Made by a program: the position numbers and the translations under genes. From Thozetella sp. PMI_491 (lineage: Eukaryota; Ascomycota; Sordariomycetes; Chaetosphaeriales; Chaetosphaeriaceae): DNA of 64,000 nucleotides. Below, one piece after another: positions 11,058 to 22,214 of this stretch. The notes under the pieces are model-generated. The model did not search any database. It worked only from the letters and a program-made list of their open reading frames with translations, and was not told where the DNA came from. Within the stretch, counting starts at the first letter, position 1, and every line of letters starts with the position of its first letter. Where the stretch lies: positions 62,001 to 126,000 of the forward strand of contig MU270105.1 in assembly GCA_021432635.1 (NCBI GenBank). Direction: 5' to 3'.

Positions 11058-11496
11058 ATGCGCAACTTTGTCCACCTGGCGTTCCTCTTCGCCTTCTTGG
11101 GCTCTGCCCAGGCGCAGTTCGGTTTCTTCGAGCAAATGTTCGGCGGGCAGCAGCAACAGCAGCAGCACCACCAGCACCAGGCACAGAATGCGCCGAGCGA
11201 CTCCACTATTTACAGGCAACAGTTTGAGCGGGTGCATTGCGACAAGTACCTCTGCCCTGACACACTAGGTATGCTTCCTCTCCTCGTCGACCCTTAGGCC
11301 GACGCCTACGTTTTCGACGCCCTGCTAACGTCGGCCAGCTTGTGTGCATTTCCCGCACCACTGCCCCTGTGCATGGCCCGACCACGAGGACAAATTCGAG
11401 CTTGCCGACGGCCAGCGTGCCTGCATTTCGAAGGGAGGTTTCAAGGCGGGCGAGGCGGCGCGGAAGATCGAGCTGGCCCGCAAAGGTCTGCTGTAA
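11058..11496 (+). CDS. LCL2: LCL2-type secreted/ER protein (long chronological lifespan protein 2)
   Basis: A small ER/secretory-pathway protein of about 122 residues; in yeast LCL2 is linked to ER-associated degradation and lifespan. Exons are 11058-11268 and 11339-11496, split by a GTATGC...CCAG intron at the DTL-ACVHF junction. A signal peptide spans residues 1-20 ([11 protein letters not shown], cleavage before QFGFF). A poly-Gln/His stretch follows, then the Cys-rich core with [35 protein letters not shown] and RACIS. It ends with [14 protein letters not shown]. The length fits the family. The Gln/His tract is probably variable between strains. Confidence 0.92.
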
Positions 11497-12061
11497 AAAC
11501 CTGCCTCGTGCACGTCATAGCAGCCGCGGCTTCGCAGTGCCGCGTCGAGACCAGGGAATGCGGGGCGAGGAAGGCTGGACTGGGCGTGAAACTCATTATC
11601 AACAAGCCAAGTGGCAGCCCAGGCCAGCCTCAATATCCGCGGGGAGAAGCGACCACTCGCTCATCCGATGGAGCCGAAGGAAAGATCATTCTTTGGGCTA
11701 CTACGTAAGGGATGGTGCCGTTGAACATGAGATTATCTCGTACGCCGCATGTTAACAAGCACATGCGCCGTCGTTCCTGTTGATCTGGGCTATTGGCCCC
11801 CTGGCTACGCCAATGCCAGACTCCTACCCACTCTGCATCATGGTAAACCATTCATAGTCGCATATGAAAACTCGCGAAGTCCAGCCATTCTCCGCTGTGC
11901 TGGTTCTCCAGACTGTGAAGCCTCCGTGGTCACCCAAGCTCGCGCGCCGTGTCTCTGATCGCCGAGACCTTAATGAACCATCCCTAACACCTCCAAAAAA
12001 GCACAAAGTCTCATGCCGTAACATGTGACATGTCACCCACCACCGCGCAACTCCCCGTCAC
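11497..12061. other. Convergent intergenic region
   Basis: About 565 bp between the 3' ends of LCL2 and the Glc8-type gene. Nothing recognised beyond presumed 3' UTRs. Confidence 0.5.
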
Positions 12062-13116
12062 TTAACTGGAGCCGTTCACTCGCCGCTGGGCTCCGGTGGG
12101 AAGCGGGGGAACAGATGGCGCCTCATCGTCGTCATCGTCGTCATCTTCCTCGTCAACGGGTATATCCTCGGGGTGTCCGAGCAGAGCGGCCACGTCCCTC
12201 ATCTCGTAGTGCTTCTTGCGCAGCTCCTCAAAGCGGCGGTGCTTGGCGCGCTCCTCCGCGCTGAGGCCCGGCAGCTGCTCGTCGTCGTGGCCGCTGCCGT
12301 TGCTGTCCACGTGCACGGCGCGCGGCCGGTTGGCAAACTCGCCCTCGGGCACCGCCTCCTCGGGCTCGCCGAGGGAGAGGCCGGGGATCTCGTCCTCGCC
12401 CGACCGATGGCGGCCGGTCTTGGAGTGCGGGACACCGTCCACCCGATCCATGTCGATGTCGTCGGGGTCGATGGGCCGGTCCGGCTCCTGGTCTCCTTCG
12501 TCTTCCGCATCCGATGGGTCTTCGGCCGGGTCGTAGTGCTTAGCGTACGGCGTCTTGGGCTCGTCGATCTTCATGGTGCTGGTGCGCTCCTGCTCCGTCA
12601 GGTACAGGTTGGCCTCGTCCCACTTGAGACGCTGGCTGTTCTCGGCGTCCTCGCCTTCGCCGTTGATGCTGGGGGTCCGCTGGCTAGAGCGGCGGGATCC
12701 CGCGGGGCGGCTGGCTGCCGAGGACGAGCGGCGATGGCCGGCGTTGTATTCGGTGTTGGCGATGGTCAGCTCGCGGGCCTCCTTGGTCGACATTGACGGG
12801 TCGCTAGATTCCGAGTGCGGCAGGGACGGGTGCCTGTGCTCGTGCGCATCGGGTGACTTGGGCGAGATGGGCGGCGGCGAACCACGGTACGAGTTCTTGA
12901 GGATGCCTGGGTCGGTTAGCTTAGCAGCTAGCACTGAGGGTGTCCCCGACGGCCTTGGGTGCCGTCGCCTCCGGGCGGTTAGGACGGAAGGGAGGAGGTG
13001 CGCAGGCGTAGCGAAACCGTCGCCCGGCAGTTGTGAATCCACCCACCTTTGGGCCGCGGGGCATTCGGACCCGGAGGCTTGTGCGTGACAGAGTTTGCGT
13101 CCATGACGGCGGCCAT
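12062..13116 (-). CDS. GLC8: Protein phosphatase inhibitor 2 (Glc8 / PPP1R2 family)
   Basis: A regulator of the protein phosphatase 1 catalytic subunit, about 304 residues. Exon 1 is 13116-13047 and exon 2 is 12906-12062; the 140-bp intron has a GCTAAC branch site and rebuilds RPKGILKNS. All three PP1-contact regions are seen. GILK lies at residues 24-27. [12 protein letters not shown] (about 118) is followed by [10 protein letters not shown], whose Thr at about 142 matches the GSK3-type PxTP phosphosite. The [20 protein letters not shown] helix lies near 255-275. Between them lie acidic and Ser-rich disordered stretches, and the C-terminus has a run of Asp. It is intrinsically disordered, as expected. 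The long open frame on the opposite strand is a shadow of this gene. Confidence 0.9.
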
Positions 13117-14696
13117 ATTCTAGTTTTGGACGACAGTCCGGTTCTTGAAATCGTGCGCGATCAACGCTTGGGGTCGTAGAAGGACGGTGGTCGATCGGGA
13201 TTGAAGTTTATGAGAATGTGACCAAGTTCTGGGAGGGGGAGGCAGGAGGTAGCAACAGCTCGTTGCTGCGGAGGGCGGGCTGGCAAAGTGGGGTGATGAT
13301 GACTTGAGGCCAAAAAGTGGCCCCCCGGTTTTTTTGTTTGTAGCGGGGCGGAAATCGCGGGCCGTGGCAGAGCAGACCTGAGGGAGGCAAGGGAGGCTTG
13401 CAGGGATCGTTCCAGGCCTGGGCGGCGGCAGGTTTGCTTGTTTCTGTGGTATTTGCTGCCCAGCTGAAGTCAGACCGCTAACAGGCAGCGCCGTAGGGTG
13501 GTTGCCTCGTTTTGGCTTTACTCTTTTTCTCTCTCTCTCTCCCGAACCCTTGAGGGAATGACATGTGGAACGGGGAAAAGGAGGGGGCCATGCGCCGTCA
13601 TTGGGCGTTCTTATACACCGGGTACAGACAAGTACGTGAGGGACTGCCGACCCGGATACAGCGAACAGTATATCAGCTCCAGCTGATGCGTGTGCGTGTA
13701 ATCGCGGGTGGCTGGCAGTGGCGCGGTGTCTTATTGGCCTCACATGTCACCCGGCCTCCTCCCTCATGCCTTTTACTGCATCGTGACGACTCTGACTGTT
13801 GGTTGGATAATCCAGGGTCTTGGGAAATCGACTAGCGCGTCATAGGTGAACCCGGTTGCATTGTGAGGTCCCTTTCGGGCTAGGGGTTCTCCTACCTACT
13901 CTAGTTATACAGCCGTCACAGCCTGCACGATCACGACCACCATCGCGACCGCCGGCATCAGATGTCGCATATTTGCGGGATATCCAGTTCCCCGAGTGCC
14001 AGACTTTCCCGCATCCCCGCCTTTTCTTTTTCTTTTTCTTATTTTTGCTTCTTTCCTTGATCGAGAGATCCCGATGCCCCATTCTGCGGCAGGCCTCTGC
14101 TGCACCGGGCAGGCGATAGCTTGCCGCTATGTCGTCTAAATGGCCTATCGCCACGGCCCGCGCAAACCTGTGCAGCCCCTAGGCTTAGTTTTGCCGAGAA
14201 ACCCTTTTGGGCTTTCAGCAAGTCTAGCTCTCTTCCCCGCCGCGACGGCACCTCAATGGTACCCAATCCAATGCACCTAACCCCGTTGACAGAATAGTGA
14301 AGCGCAGTACGCGCGCCAGACCATTGCATCATCATGCATCCCCGCATCGGTAGGCCGGTGCAATCCGCCCCGACAGTCTCGACGTCACGGCTTGTTAAAT
14401 GGTCACATGTGTCGCATTCCGATTTGTGTCAGTTTGCCATGACGAGGGATTGTATCGAGGCCTTTGTGCCGTGGATCTACGAGAGGAGGTCCCTTGCCTT
14501 CCTGGCGTGCGATGTGCACGGAATAAGGCTGATGTCGACATGGGGGATCCTTTGTTGCGAAGACACCTATCTACCGAGGGTGTTCCCTGTGATTGGAAGA
14601 GAAGGGGATCCTCTTCTGGTACTTGTAAATGGATTTGCATTGAGACTAGCTGTGTGGTCTCGGTGGACGGAGTGGCTAGCGTGCAGGCAGGCTGCT
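13117..14696. other. Intergenic region with pyrimidine tracts
   Basis: About 1.6 kb upstream of the Glc8-type gene and downstream of the permease gene. It holds a CT tract near 13530-13545 and a T/C-rich tract near 14020-14060. No supportable gene. Confidence 0.5.
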
Positions 14697-16866
14697 TCAC
14701 ACTGACTCCAAGTGCGAGTATTCCCTCTGCTTCTGGTAATTTTCCAGCACCCCCCCGTCAATGTTCTCTTCAAACACATTGACCTCAGTCGTGGCAAACT
14801 TCCTAGCGCTCACGCCCTGCTCAAAGAGAAGGTCCAGCTCAGCAAACGTCCTGCCTGTCGGTTCCGGCACGCGGAAGTACGTGTAGATGATGCATAGGAA
14901 GCAGATGCCGGCCTGAAAGGAGGTGGTTAGCAATCCTAGAAGATATAGTTTCGGGGGGGGCGGCGGCAAAGGAGTGGTCTTACCCAGAAGAAACCCGTGT
15001 AGTTCTGCCAGTTCCATGCTGTAGGGTTGAGCATGTAGGGAGTGAATACGCTGCAGACGATGCCCACCACGATGCTGCCGGGTTGTTAGCATTTCTTCGT
15101 CACTGCACGTCGAGTGCCGCTTGTGTGAACTTACTAGAGCATCCGGCCGAGCACGACCGTCTTGATCTGAAGCCTACGGGTGGAGAGCTCGCTGACCAGC
15201 GAGTAGCACACGGTGCCTACCGTCAGCTGGTACGACAGAGCCCAGCCCAGCATGATGCTGCCGGTGGCGATGGACGACTCCCGCCGGTGGTCAGCTGGGA
15301 CAAGGCCTAGGAAGCCCATAATAAAAAGCATGGTGCAGAGCGCGCATAGGCCGAAAAGGTACAGCGACCGCCGCCCAATGCCCCATGACATGAGGAACCA
15401 CGCGCCAAAAACACCGACCATGTTCATGCCGTACTGGCCGAGGGCGAAGCCATAAGCGCTGGTCGAGTCTAGGCCGGCCTGCGTAAGGAAGTAGGTCGAG
15501 TAGTTGGAGAAGGAGTTGCCGCTCAGGTTCTGGATCGCCCAGACCATGCATACAATCTACGACCCTCCAGTTAGCATCCCGATAATCCTTGCCCACTAGC
15601 GCATTGCGGCACGACGCGAAACGCACCTCTGTCCGGCGGAGGTCATGGCCTCGGAAGCAGTCGAGGTAGCTGGCGCCCTTGGTGGTCTTCTCTTCGATCG
15701 CCGTCGTATGCACCATCATGGCCACCGTCTCGTCGGCGTCGAAGTCGGTCTCACGGTTCAGGCTCGTCAGACGAAGCAGCGACTTCTTGGCATCTTCAAT
15801 GCGGCCCCTGCGGACGAGCCACCAGGGCGACTCGGGGGCGAAGGCGATGCCGATAATCAGGGGCACCGGCCACATCCACTGGAGGCCGTACGGGATGCGG
15901 TAGGCCCACTCATCATCCCGCTTCAGCATGGCCATGATGACGCCGATGGCAATCTCCTGGCCCATGCCCCAGCAGAAGTTGACGTAGGTTGTCAGGTAGC
16001 CGCGCATAGCCACCGGGCACACCTCGGAGGCATACGTGATGGTGAGCGTCTGGAATACACCCCAGGGCTGCGGGAAATCGGCAGTTAGTCTCCGGCCAGA
16101 GCACCGGCACCTCGCAGGGTAGCCGAGAAGTAGAGAGACGCAGGGGCTCTTACAATTCCTGCCAGGATCTCGGCCACCAGAAGCGTGGTCACGTTCTGGG
16201 CGGTAAAGAACAGAGCCGTCCAGGCGATAATCAGAAACAGGCAGGCAATCACCGTGTAGCGGTATCCAAATCGCTCCGACACGAAACCGTTGATCAGGAG
16301 ACCGATGAGCTCGCCGACGTTGGCACCCTTTCACACCGATTATTAGCGATTCCCCTCATCTCACTGCGTCTTCACGTCCCAGACTGCACACTTACGTTGC
16401 TAAGACCGGCCTGCCAGGGCGCGGGAACCTCGTACTTTCCATCGCCTGCCGGCTCTCCGTACTTTCTATTAAACTGCTGGAAGGCATCTTGATCTCGCAT
16501 TAGCGCTGGTTTGGCGGGAGCGGAGTGTGGGGGAGGGGAGAGGGGGATTCTGAGACGTGGGGTCACGCAGTCTCGCTCCCCAAGTCCGGATCGGGACTTA
16601 CAGAAGTTGTTGATGAGGGCCACGTCGTAGCCCTCCATGACAATGCAGGTCGAGATCAGCATGCTCCACGCAATGGCCTTGGGATATAGCTTGATGCCTT
16701 GCATGAGCGTCATTTTCTGCTCCTTCTCGGTGGCCGTCCGCGCGCGGTGGATGATGCTGTCAACGGTCTTGTCATGGGCGAGATGATCTCCGCCCTTGTC
16801 GTCGAGCTGCGGCTTGTCGCCGTAGGAAAGGGGGGCAATCTGCCCTTCCTCCTTGGCCGAGGCCAT
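14697..16866 (-). CDS. MFS maltose/alpha-glucoside-type permease
   Basis: A predicted plasma-membrane proton-coupled sugar transporter of about 566 residues. Minus-strand exons are 16866-16602, 16487-16396, 16327-16154, 16067-15627, 15556-15135, 15074-14984 and 14912-14697; all six introns keep phase. A 65-residue hydrophilic N-terminus precedes segment 1, which carries MEGYDVALINNF, a signature of the MAL31/MAL61 group. Other marks are SERFGYRY, EVCPVAMRGYL, PESPWWLVRRGR, GIGRRSLYLFG, SELSTRRLQIKTVVLGR, MLNPTAWNW and PEPTGRTFAELDLLF. It diverges from the Zn2Cys6 regulator at 18114, followed by myo-inositol oxygenase. A polyol or inositol substrate is therefore possible, though sequence alone points to alpha-glucosides. 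Confidence 0.9.
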
Positions 16867-18113
16867 GATGCCAAAGAGACAGAGGAAGCGGCGGGGACGC
16901 TGCTACAAAACCTCGCGTGGGGAACCTGTGTGGACGGAGGGGGAGGGTCTTTGGATAGGAGAGGAGGGGAGCTCTTGGATGGCTTGCTTCAGGGCCGTGA
17001 CGGGATGGCAGCAGCAGATTGGGGGTGCATTGGGCGGGCGGGGAGGTTATATATATATGCGATGTGCCAGTACGACGTTGGTGACAATCTTGCGCAGAAG
17101 TTTCTTACCGCCCAATATTTTTGCCCCATTTCTTCCCCCCCCACCGTCCCATTGTCGCGTGCCTTTCATGTGTTTGTGTGCGGTTTGCGTGGTAGCTGGG
17201 CTTTTCCCTGTATAGTTTGGGGTGGTGGCCGGCAGCCAATGATCCCCGGCATATTGCAAGCATAGAGGGGCGAGCGGGGCGCGCCAACGCCTGGCGGCCT
17301 GGGACGTGAGGACGCCGTGCGTCCGCACGGTAGCTTGTCCAGGTTGTTCGTCTGGGGCAGCGAAAACAGGGCCGATCTCCAAGCTGCAGCGCGTCCGTTT
17401 CGGCAGGTTGGCTCAAAAGCCAAGGCCGTCCACAGCCCGTCCCCAGTCCTTTTCCGCATTGTCTCCCCGCATTATGGCAGGTGCCTCCCGTGCACCCCTC
17501 CCAACCCCCTCTTCCCTCTTTCTCCTCCTGCACGGTTACCAGTCCCGGTGCCGTTGCTGTTGTTGGAATACCCGGTTAATCGATCACCCTCGTCTCGCGG
17601 CCCCCCCCGGCTTTTGATCTAGAAACGCACCGCTTCCATTGGTGCCCCGGACCCTGGGGTAGCACCATCTCGGCTTTTGCCCCGGGGCTGACCCCGGAGC
17701 CAGCTTCGTGCCGGCCTTGGCCACACATCATTTGGCCGAGAGCATAGCGCCGTTTCGTCCCTGACAAGACGCCCCCAACTTCACTTCTCCGCGTGCCCGG
17801 GTCGTGGGGACCGCCTCCCCAGCGAGTTGCTCTTCTCTCTCCCGGCCAGGCACGGGCCTAATCCCTTCCGTAATTTCCCCCTGGTCTGTTCGGCCCGCGT
17901 ACAAGTACCACAGACTCTCGTCAGCTCCGGAAATCCCTTCCCATTGCGTCCCTGTCTGGGCTCATTCCCCCGCGAGGTCTTGACTCAGCGCCGGCGAGGC
18001 CCCCGTCGCCCACCATGTTTTGATTCAGCCTCGACCAGCGGACCGATCGCCGTAGCACGGGGTAAACGTGGGGAGCGAGGGCTTGTTGGCCCCTCTTCCC
18101 CGAATCCTCGGGT
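16867..18113. promoter_or_regulatory. Divergent promoter between permease and Zn2Cys6 regulator
   Basis: A 1.25-kb shared upstream region. Pyrimidine-rich stretches near 17115-17155 and 17480-17540 could be core promoter elements of the rightward gene. Long C and G runs are common. No coding region recognised. Confidence 0.5.
17048..17058 (-). promoter_or_regulatory. TATA-like element of the permease gene
   Basis: An 11-base alternating TA run lying about 180 bp upstream of the permease ATG at 16866, read on the minus strand. It stands out in a GC-rich setting, and its distance is compatible with a core promoter and a 5' leader of about 150 bases. Confidence 0.45.
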
Positions 18114-20751
18114 ATGGATTCCACCCACGGTGCGCCTGTCGCCATTCCTCCTGCAGAGCCCCCTCGGCACATGCAGGACCACGCTGGGTGGTAGGTAGCC
18201 TTCCAGATCTTCCCAGATCAAGCTGGGCACTTTGATTGATGGATAGCCGGGCTAACAGCTCGCCACTTACACAGCCAGACGTGCCGGGAGTTGCATGTGC
18301 GATGTGAGTGTGACAATGTCCCCGCCGCCGCCCTGCAGGCGCCGTGCTATAGGCATGCTGACCTGCTGTCCCAGGCGACCGGGCCCCTCCCCCCTGCGGC
18401 CCGTGCCTAAGCAAACGTCGACATTGCCGTCCGACAGACTTGAAGATCAAGCTGGTCAAAGGGAAGGGGTTTTCCCTCGCCAAGGCCAGATGGGTGAAGC
18501 CCCCCGGCGACAAATGTGATTACCTAGCATCGACAGCCTTTCGTTCTATCTCATCTAACATTATGCCAGATGACTTCTACCATGAGACACCAGAGACCAT
18601 CAGAGAGGAGCTGAGCAGAGGGGAAGCCGCCGAACGCGAGGACGATGCTCTGTCGCCTCGGTCGGTCTACTCAATTGGGTCCCATTCCCAGGAATCGCCT
18701 GCTCCTAGGACCCCACTGAAGGGTTCCCGAAACACAGTGTCTGTTCCGGCGCCGTCGCCCGGCCGGGCAACTATTCCCCGTCCTACATCAGAACCGGAGC
18801 CGGCTGGGCCTTTTATGCAGATAGGATGGCAGCCTCCCTCCCATGCATCAAACAGCAGCCACATAGTGCCTCCCGCCTCGCGACAGTATGCAGATCCAAG
18901 CAACTCGTCGCACCGCTCCACCGCTTCATTGCCAAATACAGCAGATGGTGAAAGAGAGTGCTCAAGTGGTCGCGGATCCCCAACCGACCGCTTTATCGTA
19001 CATGAACGCACCGCGGAGTCCCATGACGGCGCTTCGGTTCTCCCCGGTGATACCCCACAGACTGTGGATAGTAATGACAGGCTGCACAACCCTGACACGG
19101 ACATCGAGGTGATCTCGCAGCCTCTATACAGCGCAGATCCACTGTTGCCCTTTAAAAATGAGATAGATGCCATGCTATTCCGGCATTACGTTCATCAGCT
19201 TTCGATATGGGTCAGTCGGTGTCTTCCCCAAGCCTATTGTTGGCTGCTAATGGCAGTTATGAAGCTCGATTTGTGCGACCCCTGTCGATCTTTCCAGACA
19301 ATTGTTCCGGAGATGGCAATATACTCCCCGCTGCTGCTTAACGCCATCCTTGCCTTTGCCATGAGGCACTTGACAAACACTGACCGCGGCAACTATGAGG
19401 CTCGCGCGATCCAGAGCCAGATCGATTGCGTCCGCTGCGCGATATCGGCCCACGGCTCTGGGCTAATGAGGGCCGACGGCAGCTTGTTTGCAGCAATTGT
19501 CATCCTACGAGTAGTGCAGGAGATGGAAGGTAATGATCGCGCCGCCGCCAGGCAGGTAGTTATATTTTGTACAAGCTGACCAAGCCTGCAGCCGCCAATT
19601 ACAACCAAGACAACCAAACCTACATGTCCAGAATGGCGGATTTAGTCCAAGACGTGTTTAAAGAGGACCGCGATATCTCCCAGGATCACTTACTTGTCGC
19701 ATGTTTCTGGGTCGGGCTTCGCCAAGAGATATACATCGCCGCGATGAAGAAGCAACCGCTTCGAATCAGCTTCATATCTCCTATCTTCGAGGCCAGCCAG
19801 TCCCTCACCAAAGCCGATGATTACGAGTGGGCGAACCGAGCCGTCGCGCATTGTGCCTTCGTCCTTAACCACTGCTTCGGGTCGACGCAGCCCCCCGAAC
19901 TCGAGGAATGGAAGCGCCTGATGGCTTGGAATCGTGAATGGGAGAGGAATCTTCCTCTCTCCTCTCAGCCTATTTACAATGATACGGGCGAAGACGTGCC
20001 GGGAGTCTTTCCACGCATCATGTACAACAGTAGCTGCCACGGTGAGCATGCGTCCTCTCTGCAGCGACGGAATAAGCCCGTTGACAAACCTTCGGCGGCC
20101 AGTCATCGGCGTGCAACACCACATCCTAGCGAAACTCACCCTCTTCCAGCACGATCCAACCGTGCCGCGCGCAGGAGGCGCCCGCAAAATGGTCCAGGAC
20201 GAGTACCGTGTATGTTCAGAAGGGCAGCTGCCATCGCCTCTCTTATAGGTTTCTAATGAATTTGTGCCAGAGAAAAATCAAGTACTGGGTGCGCATCTTT
20301 TGCGGTATAGGCCAGACGAACGACTGGACGGCGCCGGGCATGTTTACGACATGCATGGCGATCGCGTCCTGTAAGTGGAACCAACTCTCCTCCAAGTCTT
20401 GCCGAGCCTCAAACCAAACATTCTCTGACCTCTACCGCCCCTACAGTCGGCGAGTATTTCCAAGACCGCCGCGATCAGACGGCAATGCTCGAGATCCTGC
20501 GCAAGGCACAGAAAGACCACGCGAGACCGACCGAGAAGGTGCGGCGAAAATTGCTAAGAGTCTGGGGGTGGGACCCTAAGGATTGGCCGGCGGTCGTGTC
20601 CAAGAAGAGGACAACAGCGGATCGCATCGATAGAGCAGAGCCGGTTCACGATGGCCTGATCGCCAGGACCTCCCCGTCGATGGCTAGTGAAGGAACCGGT
20701 ATTGGGTGTGGGGTAGGCCTGTGGGGGGAACAGGGAAGTAGCGGGGACTAA
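18114..20751 (+). CDS. Zn(II)2Cys6 transcription factor with fungal-specific regulatory domain
   Basis: A predicted nuclear DNA-binding regulator of about 740 residues. Exons are 18114-18190, 18275-18303, 18375-19529, 19592-20041, 20103-20209, 20271-20370 and 20447-20751. Introns 1 and 2 interrupt the zinc cluster. Joined, exons 1-3 read CQTCRELHVRC then DRAPPPCGPCLSKRRHC, an exact C-x2-C-x6-C-x6-C-x2-C-x6-C. Exon 2 is only 29 bases, which is why the finger is invisible in single frames. A long Ser/Pro-rich linker follows. The middle-homology region runs from about LPFKNEIDAMLFRHYVHQLSIW to CMAIASFGEYFQDRR. The C-terminal tail is Gly/Ser-rich. It sits between a divergent permease and a downstream co-oriented inositol oxygenase, so a pathway-specific role is plausible. 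Confidence 0.85.
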
Positions 20752-21197
20752 AACCCGCGAGTGTCTGACTTGCGCACAGTTAGCGCCGCGCAGAATTTCC
20801 TTCTTGTCCATGGCCTAGGTGCCCTCCCGCGAAGAAGGGTCCTCCAGGGCCAAAAGGCGAAAATTTCCCAAGCAGCCAGGAGCGGTAAGAAGTGAGGAGG
20901 GGGGGTGGGGAGCAAGAGGGGAGAGAGGCAAAACGATCTGCTTCACTGCGTGCTTTCTCTCCCTCGACGCATAGTGTATTGCGTGGAGAGCTCTGACGCA
21001 AGGCCTGAAGCAGAAGCACTTGCTGACAAGACGACCATTGGGCTCTGGGCGAGTTAAAGATTCACTTTTGGCATTGACACAAATATAAGGTATAAATATC
21101 TACCAAAGAGTCTGCAACCTACTTTCTTTTAGCTTTGCCCACTGTCTTTCTCCCGCCGCTACTTTCCCGCCTCTCCATCTCAAACAGCAGATACAAT
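20752..21197. other. Intergenic region upstream of myo-inositol oxygenase
   Basis: About 445 bp. It includes the 3' end of the regulator gene, a purine-rich stretch near 20890-20935 and a TATA element near 21091. Confidence 0.55.
21091..21098 (+). promoter_or_regulatory. TATA box of the myo-inositol oxygenase gene
   Basis: TATAAATA lies 100 bp upstream of the ATG at 21198, in a locally AT-rich stretch after GC-rich DNA. Pyrimidine-rich sequence lies 30-60 bp downstream, where transcription would begin. A strong TATA box fits an inducible catabolic gene. Confidence 0.6.
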
Positions 21198-22214
21198 ATG
21201 GCGCCCGCCGCGATCTACGACTACCCGCCTCAGGACGGCGCGGCCCTCGAGGCCATCTCTGATGCCGTGGACGAGGTGAATGTGCTCAAGGGCAATATGG
21301 CGAAAGCCACGACCAAAAACATCAGCTATGACGACGCTTCAGCTTTCGACTCTGAGAAGGACAAGACCCAGTTCCGGCAGTACGAGTCGGCCTGCGACCG
21401 CGTCAAGAACTTTTACCGCGAGCAGCACACGAAGCAGACGGTGGCGTACAACCTGGCGGCGCGGATGCGCTTCCACTCGGCGTCCCGCGTGCGCCCGGAG
21501 ATGACCATCTGGGAGGCCATCGAGAAGCTCAACACGCTGATCGACGAGAGCGACCCGGACACTTCCCTCTCGCAGATCCAGCACCTCCTGCAGAGCGCCG
21601 AGGCCATCCGCCGCGACGGTAAGCCGCGCTGGATGCAGCTCACCGGGCTAATCCACGACCTGGGCAAGCTGATGCTCTTCTTCGACGGCGCCCAGGGCCA
21701 GTGGGACGTCGTGGGCGACACCTTTCCCGTCGGCTGCGCCTTTGACAAGCGCTGCATCTACCCGGAGACGTTCGGGGCCAACCCAGACAGCGCCGACGCT
21801 GTCTTCGGCACTGAGAACGGTATCTACGCGCCCGGCTGCGGCATGTCCAACCTGATAATGTCGTGGGGCCACGACGAGTATCTGTACCTGGTGGTCAAAG
21901 AACAGTCTACGCTCCCCGAGGAGGCGCTGGCCATGATCCGCTTCCACTCCTTCTACCCCTGGCACAAGGAGGGCGCGTACAGGCAGTTCATGGCCGCGGG
22001 CGACGAGAAGCTGCTGCAGGCCGCCAAGGCTTTCAACCCCTACGACCTGTACAGCAAGAGTGACGATGTTCCCACAGTGGAGGAGCTCAAGGTGCGCTCT
22101 TCTTCCATTCCCCACTCTACTCGCTCAAGTTTGCTCATATCTAACTAACTTTTACAGCCCTACTACCTTGAGCTGATCGACGAGTTCTTCCCGGAGAAGA
22201 AGATCAAGTGGTGA
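21198..22214 (+). CDS. myo-Inositol oxygenase
   Basis: A cytosolic di-iron enzyme that cleaves myo-inositol with O2 to D-glucuronate, the entry step of inositol catabolism. It has 316 residues. Exons are 21198-22091 and 22158-22214, with a GTGCGC...ACAG intron near the 3' end. All six expected iron ligands can be placed: His129 (IQHLLQSAE), His153 and Asp154 (LIHDLGK), His225 (SWGHDEYLY), His250 (RFHSFYPWHK) and Asp283 (FNPYDLYSK). Other family blocks are PRWMQLTGLIHDLGK and NGIYAPGCGMSNLI. It ends with FFPEKKIKW. Length and blocks are normal, so it should be active. It follows a Zn2Cys6 gene on the same strand. Confidence 0.96.

Noticed and set aside
12173-12796. 207-codon open frame on the plus strand
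   Set aside because: It is antisense to the acidic, GC-rich inhibitor-2 gene and has no family features; the minus-strand gene explains it.
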